This document shows positions 10,576 through 18,721 of a stretch of DNA of 64,000 bases, one piece after another. Numbering within the stretch: the stretch's first letter is position 1; each line of letters starts with the position of its first letter. The stretch is from NCBI GenBank assembly GCA_002092835.1, contig LVWL01000020.1, positions 248,001-312,000 of the forward strand. Direction: 5' to 3'. The position numbers and the translations under genes were made by a program. Under the pieces are notes generated by a model. It did no database searches. It saw nothing but the letters and a program-made list of their open reading frames with translations, and was not told the DNA's origin. This DNA comes from Campylobacter concisus. GTDB taxonomy: Bacteria > Campylobacterota > Campylobacteria > Campylobacterales > Campylobacteraceae.

Positions 10576-10639
10576 TAAAAATACTTTTAAAATAAGCCTA
10601 AATTTAGCATTTTTCTCATTGTTTTAAGCACTAACTTGC

Positions 10640-10645
10640 TAAAAT
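10640..10645 (+). promoter_or_regulatory. Candidate -10 box for the CYTH-CHAD gene
   Basis: TAAAAT with a TG two bases upstream (TTGCTAAAAT) lies 25 bases before the GTG start at 10670 and downstream of the perR terminator hairpin. The extended -10 form is common in Campylobacter promoters. Confidence 0.3.
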
Positions 10646-10669
10646 GAACAAAAAATTTTGGAGAAAAAT

Positions 10670-12076
10670 GTGAGTTTGGAGATAGAGCGTAAATTTTTAC
10701 TCAAAAATTCTCAAATTCTAGATTTTTTAAAAGAAGCTGGAGTAGTCTTTAAACATCTTGAAATTTCTCAGTTTTATACCAAGATAACGCAAAATGAAGA
10801 GATCCGCTTTCGAAGCGAAGAGGATAAATTTATAAAAACTGTAAAGATTGGCAAAGATCTAATCAGGGAAGAAAATGAAGAATTTTGCGAAAAAGCAGAG
10901 TTTAAAAAGGCTCTTAAAAGCCGCATCGGTAGCGTCATCTTAAAAGATAGATACATTTTTAAACTAAATAACAATCCTTGCAATATTGATATTTTTAAAA
11001 ATGAACTAAACGGGCTTTGTACATTTGAGATCGAATTTAGCGATGAAAATGAGGCCGTCTTTTTCAATCTGCCACCATTTTTAGAAAATTTTTGCCTAAG
11101 TGACGTAACTTGCGATAAAAGATATAAAAACAAATTTCTTGCCATCCATGCTAATGAAAATGAACAAATTGACTACAAAAGAGCCTATAAGATCATAAAA
11201 GAAAAAGAAATTCTGCCAAATTTTGCTGCAAATCTAAAAAGCGGAGAGGCGCTAAGAGTCCTTTTTGTTAGTATTTTTAAAGTAATAAAAAGGCTAAAAA
11301 GCCAGTATTTGATAGACAAAGATGAAGAAGTTTTGCATGAGCTTCGCGTAAATTTAAGAAAGGTTAGATCGATCCTTAAAATTTTTAGTGGCGTTTTTGA
11401 TGAGAAAGTGACACTTTTTTTTGGTGAGAATTTTAAAATGCTTGCAAACTCGACAAACAAAAAGCGAGATTTGGATGTATTTTTGAACTTTTTAAACGAG
11501 CAAAAGCACGCAAATGAGCCTATCTATTTTGTGCGAAAGGCTCTAGATTTAGAGTATGAAAATGTAAAAAGCTACCTTAGCGACGAAGAAAACTACGCAT
11601 TTTTAAAAGAGTGGGAGATATTTTTAAACGAGGGTGAATTTTATAAGTCAAAACTCTTTGATGTAAGCCTTTCGCGCCTTGGTTCGTTTAAGCTTAGAAC
11701 GCTTTTGGTTTTAGCTCAAAAAAGGCTAAAAAGCCTTAATCAAGACTGCCCAAATGAGAGCTTTCATGATCTTAGGATAGAGCTTAAAAAGATGAGATAC
11801 ACATATGAGTTTTTGTGTGAAATTTTTTATTTTGAAGGGCTTAAAAAGTATGAAGAGAAGCTAAAACAGATGCAAGAAATTTTTGGTAGTCTTCAAGACT
11901 ATGACGTCTGGCTCGGTATCCTTAAAAGACTTCCAGAAACGCCAGATAAAGAGAGGCTCGAGAGTAAAATTTACAAGCAAATTTATAAAAGTAGAGAAGA
12001 GATACTAAAAAAGCGTCTTAAATTTATAAAAGCAACTCGCAAAATTTCAAGAAATTTAAAAATTTACTACATATAA
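10670..12076 (+). CDS. CYTH-CHAD domain protein (putative inorganic triphosphatase)
   Basis: The 468-residue protein joins two domains. The N-terminal CYTH (triphosphate tunnel) domain starts with the signature ExExK as EIERKFLL and contains the basic/acidic tunnel residues in EIRFRSEEDKFIKTVKIG and FEIEFSD. The C-terminal half (about 190-468) is a CHAD helical domain rich in conserved His/Arg/Lys, with VLHELRVNLRKVRS and SFHDLRIELKKMRY repeats. CYTH proteins of this type hydrolyse tripolyphosphate; CHAD domains bind polyphosphate. I choose GTG 10670, ten bases after GGAG, because CYTH domains begin almost at the first residue. It sits alone between perR and ubiE. Polyphosphate handling is inferred, not shown. 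Confidence 0.8.
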   Translation: MSLEIERKFLLKNSQILDFLKEAGVVFKHLEISQFYTKITQNEEIRFRSEEDKFIKTVKIGKDLIREENEEFCEKAEFKKALKSRIGSVILKDRYIFKLNNNPCNIDIFKNELNGLCTFEIEFSDENEAVFFNLPPFLENFCLSDVTCDKRYKNKFLAIHANENEQIDYKRAYKIIKEKEILPNFAANLKSGEALRVLFVSIFKVIKRLKSQYLIDKDEEVLHELRVNLRKVRSILKIFSGVFDEKVTLFFGENFKMLANSTNKKRDLDVFLNFLNEQKHANEPIYFVRKALDLEYENVKSYLSDEENYAFLKEWEIFLNEGEFYKSKLFDVSLSRLGSFKLRTLLVLAQKRLKSLNQDCPNESFHDLRIELKKMRYTYEFLCEIFYFEGLKKYEEKLKQMQEIFGSLQDYDVWLGILKRLPETPDKERLESKIYKQIYKSREEILKKRLKFIKATRKISRNLKIYYI

Positions 12077-12088
12077 AAGGGCAAATTT

Positions 12089-12811
12089 ATGCAAAAACAA
12101 GAAAAAATCGTTGATATGTTTAACCAGATCGCTCCGACTTATGACGTCGCAAACAGAGTGCTAAGTCTTGGTGTGGACGTGAGTTGGAGGAAATTTGCCT
12201 GCAGATATATGCTAGAAATTTTTAAAGAAAGAAGCATAAATATCGTAGATGTAGCTTGCGGTACTGGCGATATGATGGGGCTTTGGAGTGAAATTTCAAA
12301 AGAATTTGGCGTTGAGGTGAAAAGCCTTACTGGCATCGATCCCTCAAGTGGTATGCTAAAAGAGGCGAGAGCGAAATTTCCAAATTTTAAATTTATAGAA
12401 GCCTACGCTGACAACACGACGCTTGCAAGCGGAGAGGCTCAAATTCTAAGCATAAGCTATGGTATTAGAAATGTAGTCGAGAGAAAGGCGGCACTTAGGG
12501 AGTTTAATAGAGTGCTTGCTTTAAATGGCTACGTAGTCGTGCTTGAATTTACAAAACGTCAGAAAAAGGGTCTTATAACCTCGCTAAGAGATTTTTACCT
12601 AAGTAAAATTTTGCCAAAAATTGGTGGCTTTATCTCAAAAAATAAAGAGGCATACGAGTATCTACCAAGCTCGATCGAAAATTTCTTGGATGCAAAGAGC
12701 TTTTGCGACGAGCTAGCCGAAGCTGGCTTTGAGATAGAGCTTTGCAAGGGCTTTAGCATGGATATCTCGACACTATTTATCGCTAAGAAGGTAAGAGAAA
12801 TCAATGCTTAG
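12089..12811 (+). CDS. ubiE: Ubiquinone/menaquinone C-methyltransferase
   Basis: UbiE/MenG methylates the quinone ring at the last step of menaquinone (or ubiquinone) synthesis; in Campylobacter the product would be a menaquinone-type respiratory quinone. The 240-residue protein has the family's N-terminal YDVANRVLSLGVDVSWRK block, the SAM-binding loop DVACGTGDMMG and the second conserved block SYGIRNV. Start ATG 12089 has AAGGG upstream. The 3' end overlaps xseA by eight bases. Confidence 0.94.
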   Translation: MQKQEKIVDMFNQIAPTYDVANRVLSLGVDVSWRKFACRYMLEIFKERSINIVDVACGTGDMMGLWSEISKEFGVEVKSLTGIDPSSGMLKEARAKFPNFKFIEAYADNTTLASGEAQILSISYGIRNVVERKAALREFNRVLALNGYVVVLEFTKRQKKGLITSLRDFYLSKILPKIGGFISKNKEAYEYLPSSIENFLDAKSFCDELAEAGFEIELCKGFSMDISTLFIAKKVREINA

Positions 12812-13970
12812 TGTATCTGAGCTAAACGAAAAAGCAAAGGCACTGCTTGAAGCAACGCTTGACTACGTCGAGGTAAGTGGAGAAATTTCGCGCCTTACTA
12901 AGCATGCCTCTGGGCACTGGTACTTCACGCTAAAGGACGAAAAGTCAAGCATCTCAGCTGTGATGTATCGCATGAATAACCAAAAGGTGAAATTCCTGCC
13001 AAAAGATGGGTTAAAAGTAAAAATTTATGGCAAAGTGACCATTTATTCGCCAAGCGGGTCGTATCAGCTAGTGGCTAGTGCGATGCTGCCTGATGGTGAG
13101 GGCGAGCTTGAGCTTGCGTTTAGGCAGCTTAAAGAAAAGCTCGAAAATGAGGGCCTTTTTGACATTGCTGCAAAAAAAGAGATACCAAATTTACCTAAAA
13201 AAATAGCCCTTGTCACAAGCGCTACCTCGGCGGCACTTCAGGATATGTTAAAGGTCGTGACGAGCCGCTGGAAGCTAAGTGAAATTTATATATTTGACGC
13301 ATTAACTCAGGGTGAAAGTGCTCCAAGCTCGCTTATAAAAGCCTTACGCAGGGCCGATAAATACGGCGTTGATGTGATCGTTTTAGCGCGAGGAGGTGGC
13401 AGCAAAGAGGATCTTTGGTGCTTTAACGACGAAGGTCTAGCGCGTGAAATTTATGCCACCAAAACGCCAGTCATAAGCGCCATCGGACACGAGATAGACT
13501 ATGTTATAAGTGACTTTGTAGCAGACCGCAGGTCGCTTACGCCAAGTGCAGCCATGCTTGATCTGCTGCCTGATGAGGAGGCGTTTTTTCAGTATCTTGA
13601 CAGGCTTAGCGACGATCTTGATAGTGCTTTAAGCTTAAAGATCACAAAGAAGCAAAATTTGTTAAATTTACTACTTTCTAAATTTTCATCAAACGCTCTA
13701 AAATCTAGGATCGAGCTAAAATTTAGCGAGGTAGCAAACAAGCAAAATGCCCTAACAAACGCCGTACAAAGAAAGATCTTGCTTCTAGGCTCGACCCTTA
13801 GCTCGCTAGAGAAGGCTTATGAGATGAGGGAGCTCTTTTTTGAGAGCACAAAAGGGCTTATCGAGGTTAGAAAAGATGGCAAGAGAGCCGATCTTAGGGA
13901 TTTAAAAATAGACGATGAGATCGAGCTTATCTCGCAAAATACACATAAAAAAGCAATTATCAAGGAGTAA
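12804..13970 (+). CDS. xseA: Exodeoxyribonuclease VII large subunit
   Basis: XseA is the catalytic subunit of exonuclease VII, which degrades single-stranded DNA from both ends. The protein has an N-terminal OB fold (about 1-100, with [10 protein letters not shown] and the MYR segment), the catalytic domain with [16 protein letters not shown] and [19 protein letters not shown] (family hallmarks), and a coiled-coil/C-terminal part that binds the small subunit. At 388 residues it is shorter than E. coli XseA but usual for Campylobacterota. No xseB-like small subunit gene is visible next to it. Confidence 0.93.
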   Translation: MLSVSELNEKAKALLEATLDYVEVSGEISRLTKHASGHWYFTLKDEKSSISAVMYRMNNQKVKFLPKDGLKVKIYGKVTIYSPSGSYQLVASAMLPDGEGELELAFRQLKEKLENEGLFDIAAKKEIPNLPKKIALVTSATSAALQDMLKVVTSRWKLSEIYIFDALTQGESAPSSLIKALRRADKYGVDVIVLARGGGSKEDLWCFNDEGLAREIYATKTPVISAIGHEIDYVISDFVADRRSLTPSAAMLDLLPDEEAFFQYLDRLSDDLDSALSLKITKKQNLLNLLLSKFSSNALKSRIELKFSEVANKQNALTNAVQRKILLLGSTLSSLEKAYEMRELFFESTKGLIEVRKDGKRADLRDLKIDDEIELISQNTHKKAIIKE

Positions 13971-13972
13971 AA

Positions 13973-15052
13973 ATGAGTAGAAAAATTAACTTTAGTGCAG
14001 GCCCAAGCGCGATACCGCTAAGCGTTTTAGAGCACGCAAAGGCCGAATTTACAGACTATAGAGACGAGGGCTACTCGATCATGGAGATTAGCCACAGAAG
14101 CAAGACCTTTGAGGAGATCCACTTTGGCGCGATGGAGAAGATAAGAAAGCTTTACGGCATCGGCGATAAGTATGAAATTTTATTTTTGCAAGGCGGCGCA
14201 CACTTGCAATTTAGCATGATACCGATGAATTTATATCAAGGTGGCAAGGCGCAGTACGCAAACACTGGCGTTTGGACAAATAAAGCGATCAAAGAGGCAA
14301 AAGTGCTTGGTGTAAATGTAGATGTCGTCGCAAGCAGCGAGGATGAAAATTTCTCTTACATCCCTGAGGTGAAATTTAGCGATGATGCCGACTACGCCTA
14401 CATCTGCTCAAATAATACGATTTACGGCACGCAGTATAAGGCTATGCCAAAGACCAAATCGCCCCTAGTTGTCGATGCTTCGAGCGACTTTTTCGCTAGG
14501 CCGCTTGATTTTAGCAGTATTGGCTTGCTTTACGGTGGCGCTCAGAAAAATGCAGGTCCAAGTGGCGTAACTATCGTTATTATAAGAAAAGACTTGGTTG
14601 ATCGCGTGAGTAGCCAAAATGTCCCTATGTTTTTGCGCTACAAAACGCACGTAGAGGCAAACTCGCTTTACAACACACCGCCAACATTTGGAATTTATCT
14701 TTTAAATTTAACCATGCAGTATTTACTTGATCTTGGTGGGCTTGGCACGGTTGAGAAGATAAATGCCAAAAAAGCAAGCACGCTTTATGACATCATCGAT
14801 AGTTCAAATGGCTTTTACATGGGACACGCAAAGGCCGGAAGTAGATCGGATATGAACGTTAGTTTTACTATCCCAAAAGATCACGCTCTTGAGCCAATTT
14901 TTGTAGAAGAGGCATTAAAAGAGGGCATGATAGGACTAAAGGGTCATAGGCACCTTGGTGGTATTAGAGCGTCTATCTATAATGCTGTTAGCCAAAGTGA
15001 CGTTGATAAACTTGGCGAGTTTATGAGAGAATTTGTAAGAAAGCACGGTTGA
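13973..15052 (+). CDS. serC: Phosphoserine aminotransferase
   Basis: SerC is a class-V PLP aminotransferase making 3-phosphoserine from 3-phosphohydroxypyruvate in serine synthesis; the same enzyme can act in the pyridoxine pathway. The 359-residue protein begins with the family signature [10 protein letters not shown], has [12 protein letters not shown] before the PLP lysine in [12 protein letters not shown], and ends with [21 protein letters not shown] sits six bases before the ATG. It directly follows xseA, and the next gene begins on its stop codon (TGATG). Confidence 0.96.
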   Translation: MSRKINFSAGPSAIPLSVLEHAKAEFTDYRDEGYSIMEISHRSKTFEEIHFGAMEKIRKLYGIGDKYEILFLQGGAHLQFSMIPMNLYQGGKAQYANTGVWTNKAIKEAKVLGVNVDVVASSEDENFSYIPEVKFSDDADYAYICSNNTIYGTQYKAMPKTKSPLVVDASSDFFARPLDFSSIGLLYGGAQKNAGPSGVTIVIIRKDLVDRVSSQNVPMFLRYKTHVEANSLYNTPPTFGIYLLNLTMQYLLDLGGLGTVEKINAKKASTLYDIIDSSNGFYMGHAKAGSRSDMNVSFTIPKDHALEPIFVEEALKEGMIGLKGHRHLGGIRASIYNAVSQSDVDKLGEFMREFVRKHG

Positions 15053-16512
15053 TGAATAAAGCGAAAAAAGCTTACGATGAAATTCCTTACTTCTCAGCCG
15101 CATTTAGTGACTGTTCGCCAGTTAGGATAGAAGCGGTTGCTAAATTTCTAGGGCTTAAAGTAGCTAGCCTAAAAGAGGCTAGAGTGCTTGAGCTTGGCTC
15201 GTCTTATGGTGGCAATATCTTGCCATTTGCACTTTCGCATAAAAATGCAAAAGTCGTTGGCATCGATATCTCAAGCCATCAGGTAAAAGAGGGTAACAGC
15301 ATAGCCAAGCAGATGGGTTTAAAAAATTTCACACTTTTTGAGCGTGATTTTTTGCACATGAACGAAAAAGACATCAAAGAGCTTGGCGAGTTTGACTATA
15401 TCATAGCTCATGGCGTTTATAGTTGGGTAAGCCCAAATGTAAGAGATGCGCTCCTTGCTACGATAAAGGCGCTACTTAGTAAAGATGGCATCGCTTATGT
15501 CTCTTACAATACATATCCAGGTTGGAAAAGCCTTGATATATTAAGGGATTTTATGCTTTTTGTAAGTGCTGGCAAGGAGAGCAAAGAAGCCCTTTCTCTT
15601 ATCAAAGATGAGCTAAAATTTTTACAAGATTATTTAAAATTTAGCCTGCAAAGTCAAAGTGATGTTGTATACAAGGATAGTATGAAGCTACTTTTAACCC
15701 AGCTAAATTTCTTGCAAGGAATCATCGCAAAAGGCAATGATTACTATATTTTGCATGATTTTTTAGAAGCAAGCAATGAGCCAACCTACTTTCATAAATT
15801 TGCTAAACATATTGATAAACACGGTCTTTGCTATGTCATAGATGCCTCACTAAATGATATTTTTGCAAGCTCGACTGGCATTTACCGCTTTGACGCGCAT
15901 ATAGAGCAAAGCTATCAAAATCGCATAAAAAAAGAGCAGTTAAATGACTTTTTGTTCAATAGATCTTTTAGAAAAAGTCTTATAGCTCACAAAGAGCGAC
16001 TAAATGGAGCGGAGGATTTTGATGCAGTTCTTGGAGAGAATGAGCTTGAGAAGATAAATTTTGTATATTTTAGTGAGCAGCCAAGGACAAAAACGCAAGA
16101 AATTTTAAGCAAAAGCTATCCACAAAGCTTAAATCTAAGCGAGTTAAAAATAGCACTTGGCGAGAATGCAAACGAAGCTTTTGTAGGACTGCTTGAAATT
16201 TTAAATGACGCAAATACAAAAATTTCTTCATCAAAACTCACAGCACTTATTTATGAGCCTGATAAAACTAGACTAAAGCAGACAGCAGCGTCGTATTTGG
16301 AGTATTTTTTAAATGCTAGTTCGCCAGTCATCTCTCTTGCAAATGAGCTAAACGGTAAGCTAAACTTAAGCCAGGAAGAGATTAAAGCTGCTTTGAAATT
16401 TGATGGTAAAACCAGCTTAAAAGAGATCACAAAGAGTGTAAATTTAAAAGAAGACGAACTAGACAATCTTGCATTTAAGCTAAGGGAAGCTTACTTTTTT
16501 GAAGAAATTTAG
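15052..16512 (+). CDS. Class I SAM methyltransferase with methyltransferase-regulatory domain
   Basis: This 486-residue protein has an N-terminal Rossmann methyltransferase domain with the SAM-binding loop VLELGSSYGGN (about residue 46), the acidic VVGIDISSHQ strand and FDYIIAHGVYSWV. The middle part (about 215-300) resembles the MethyTransf_Reg domain found in epsilonproteobacterial proteins of this type, and the C-terminal 150 residues look like a helical, possibly winged-helix, module. The substrate is unknown. It starts at ATG 15052 on the serC stop; TTG 15049 is possible but less likely. A terminator hairpin follows. Confidence 0.75.
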   Translation: MNKAKKAYDEIPYFSAAFSDCSPVRIEAVAKFLGLKVASLKEARVLELGSSYGGNILPFALSHKNAKVVGIDISSHQVKEGNSIAKQMGLKNFTLFERDFLHMNEKDIKELGEFDYIIAHGVYSWVSPNVRDALLATIKALLSKDGIAYVSYNTYPGWKSLDILRDFMLFVSAGKESKEALSLIKDELKFLQDYLKFSLQSQSDVVYKDSMKLLLTQLNFLQGIIAKGNDYYILHDFLEASNEPTYFHKFAKHIDKHGLCYVIDASLNDIFASSTGIYRFDAHIEQSYQNRIKKEQLNDFLFNRSFRKSLIAHKERLNGAEDFDAVLGENELEKINFVYFSEQPRTKTQEILSKSYPQSLNLSELKIALGENANEAFVGLLEILNDANTKISSSKLTALIYEPDKTRLKQTAASYLEYFLNASSPVISLANELNGKLNLSQEEIKAALKFDGKTSLKEITKSVNLKEDELDNLAFKLREAYFFEEI

Positions 16513-16515
16513 CAT

Positions 16516-16547
16516 AAGGCTGGTCTACCCCAGCCTTAAAAATTTTT
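16516..16547. terminator. Bidirectional terminator between convergent genes
   Basis: AAGGCTGG (16516-16523) pairs with CCAGCCTT (16530-16537) around a six-base loop and is followed by AAAAATTTTT, giving a U-tract in either orientation. It lies between the convergent methyltransferase and TauE-type permease genes. Confidence 0.8.
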
Positions 16548-16556
16548 ATCACTTAT

Positions 16557-17297
16557 CTAGTCAAACATTATATCTTTTAGTATTATGATTATCATCGTGA
16601 TATAAAAGAGTAAAAACCACTTTTTAAGTGCTTTTTTGTCCATGGCTTGTGTTTTCTTGGTGCCAAAGTAGGCTCCTATTAATGAGCCAAGTCCTAGGAA
16701 TGTACCCTCCAAATAAGAGATGTGGCCGTTTAAAGATAGTGAGATAAAGCCTGAAATGGCTGCAAACATCACGAAAAATACTCCCATTGAAACGGCTTTT
16801 TTCATATCATAGCGCAAGAAGCCAACTAAAATAGGAGCTATAAAAACCCCACCGCCTATGCCTATACTAATGGCAAGTGCACCTATGCAAAAACCAACTA
16901 GAAATAACAAAAACACTGAGTTGTTCGCATTTGTACCGTCGCTATTTGGCGTGAAGTATAGTTTTACGAGTGAAAAGATAAAAGTTGCAAGCAAGAGCAG
17001 TTCGAGTAAGAGCTCAGGTGTATGAGATACTATTATGCCGCTAAAGCTAGCTCCGACCAATCCTCCAAGACCTAAAAATACACCGCGGTTTAGTTTTAAA
17101 AACCCAGCTTTATAGTTTAGGTATGAGCCAAAAGTCGCACTAAATATCATCTGCATGACGCTTATACCGATGGCTGTTTTCACATCGTATCCAAAAGCGA
17201 CCATGATAGGAACGACGACCGTGCCGCCACCGATGCCAAAAAAGCCAGCGATGTATCCAACGCCGATACCAATTATAAAAAGTTCAACAAAAAGCAT
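16557..17297 (-). CDS. TauE/SafE-family (sulfite exporter-like) membrane permease
   Basis: The 246-residue protein is almost entirely hydrophobic, with seven to eight predicted membrane segments arranged as two similar halves. Each half begins with a glycine motif, GFFGIGGGTVVVP near residue 18 and SIGIGGGVFIAP near 145, the hallmark of the TauE/SafE/YfcA family. Members move sulfite, sulfoacetate or other organosulfur anions; the substrate here cannot be read from sequence. The gene is monocistronic, convergent with the methyltransferase gene and divergent from trpE. AAGGA lies a few bases before its ATG on the minus strand. Confidence 0.82.
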   Translation of the reverse strand: MLFVELFIIGIGVGYIAGFFGIGGGTVVVPIMVAFGYDVKTAIGISVMQMIFSATFGSYLNYKAGFLKLNRGVFLGLGGLVGASFSGIIVSHTPELLLELLLLATFIFSLVKLYFTPNSDGTNANNSVFLLFLVGFCIGALAISIGIGGGVFIAPILVGFLRYDMKKAVSMGVFFVMFAAISGFISLSLNGHISYLEGTFLGLGSLIGAYFGTKKTQAMDKKALKKWFLLFYITMIIIILKDIMFD

Positions 17298-17420
17298 AAT
17301 TTTCCTTTTACGAGTGCCAAATTTTAGCCAAGCGGTGTTAAAAAAATAGTAAAAAGGTGAAATTTGGGCATAAATTTAGAAATTTGATAAAAATTTTAAA
17401 AACTAAAAGCGAACTTTTTT

Positions 17421-17426
17421 TATAAT
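17421..17426 (+). promoter_or_regulatory. Sigma-70 -10 box for trpE
   Basis: A consensus TATAAT preceded by a T7 run lies 24 bases before the trpE ATG, in the AT-rich gap divergent from the TauE gene. No obvious leader peptide or attenuator fits in the short distance. Confidence 0.6.
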
Positions 17427-17449
17427 CATTAAAAATTTAAAGGAAAAAA

Positions 17450-18721
17450 ATGCTCTTAGAACAACCACTTTTTTATTACGAAGCAATCAGAGAGAAATTT
17501 AAAAATAGCTACCTAGCTGAGGATAAGACGCAAACGATTATAGGCATTGATTGCGAATACATCGATGAAAAGGATATGGATTTTTATGGGCTTAGAAGTT
17601 ATTTTGATACAAATCGTAATAAATCTTTAGCTCCATTTGCGGGTCTATTTGGTGTTTTTGCTTATGATGGCGTTAGATATTTTGAATATATTGGAGAAGA
17701 GAAAGCTAAAAAGTATGAATTTCCAAAATTTATCTATGCCGATGCAAAGGCCTATCTACACTTTGATAAGATGAGTAAAATTTATACATTTTATGGAGAT
17801 AAGAAAAAATATTATGGCTTTTTGCTTGATGCGAAAGTTGAATGCAAAAGTAAAGAGCAGAGTAAATTTAGTATAAAAACTGATCTTGGTAAAGAAAAGA
17901 AACACTTTGAGGATATGGTTGAGTTAGCAAAAGAGTATATAAGAAGTGGCGATGCCTTTCAGGTGGTGCTTGGTGAATTACTTGAAATTTCAACGAATAT
18001 GAGCAGTCTAGACTTTTATAAAAAGCTCTCACTTACAAATCCAAGCCCATATATGTTTCATTTTCCTACACCTTATGGCGATGTAGTTGGCTCTTCGCCA
18101 GAGCTTGTTTTTGAGATGAAAAGTGAGCAAATTTTTGTAGCTCCGATCGCAGGCACAAGGCCTAGAGGAAGCGATGCAAATGCAGATGCAGCACTTGAAA
18201 GTGAGCTTTTAAGTGACGAAAAGGAACTGGCTGAGCACAAAATGCTAATTGATCTTGCTAGAAATGACATCGGCAGGGTTTCAGAACCAAAAAGTGTAGC
18301 TGTAAAAAATGCGATGCATATCCAAAAATATGAAAAAGTAATTCATATCGTAAGCGATGTCTATGGCAAGTGCGCCAAAGGGCTTGATCTTTTCGATGTC
18401 TTAGCTAGTATATTTCCGGCTGGCACGCTAAGCGGAGCCCCAAAAATAAGAGCTATGCAGATAATCAATGAGCTTGAAATTTCTGAGCGAAATATCTATG
18501 GCGGCGGCATTGGATTTTTACATTTTAATGGCGATGCTCAGGTTGCTATTCTTATTCGCTCAGCCATCTTTGTGTCAGGTGAAAATGGCTTTAGTGATGT
18601 ATTTGTGGGGGCTGGAGCTGGTATAGTTTATGACTCAAAGAGCGAAAGAGAATACGCTGAAATTTGCCATAAGCGAGCAAGCGTGCTAAATGTATTTAAA
18701 AATAACGCAAAAGAGTTTTAG
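17450..18721 (+). CDS. trpE: Anthranilate synthase component I (chorismate-binding)
   Basis: The 423-residue chorismate-utilising enzyme has the conserved C-terminal catalytic core: SGDAFQVVLGE, NPSPYMF, GSSPEL, PIAGTRPRG, EHKMLIDLARNDIGRV and PAGTLSGAPKIRA, ending in YAEICHKRASVL. These motifs fit TrpE, which makes anthranilate with the TrpG glutaminase; PabB and isochorismate synthases are close relatives. The N-terminal domain is short and I do not see a clear LLES-type tryptophan-feedback motif, so aminodeoxychorismate synthase remains possible. No trpG or other trp gene is adjacent. The 3' end overlaps the convergent sensor gene by four bases. Confidence 0.78.
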   Translation: MLLEQPLFYYEAIREKFKNSYLAEDKTQTIIGIDCEYIDEKDMDFYGLRSYFDTNRNKSLAPFAGLFGVFAYDGVRYFEYIGEEKAKKYEFPKFIYADAKAYLHFDKMSKIYTFYGDKKKYYGFLLDAKVECKSKEQSKFSIKTDLGKEKKHFEDMVELAKEYIRSGDAFQVVLGELLEISTNMSSLDFYKKLSLTNPSPYMFHFPTPYGDVVGSSPELVFEMKSEQIFVAPIAGTRPRGSDANADAALESELLSDEKELAEHKMLIDLARNDIGRVSEPKSVAVKNAMHIQKYEKVIHIVSDVYGKCAKGLDLFDVLASIFPAGTLSGAPKIRAMQIINELEISERNIYGGGIGFLHFNGDAQVAILIRSAIFVSGENGFSDVFVGAGAGIVYDSKSEREYAEICHKRASVLNVFKNNAKEF

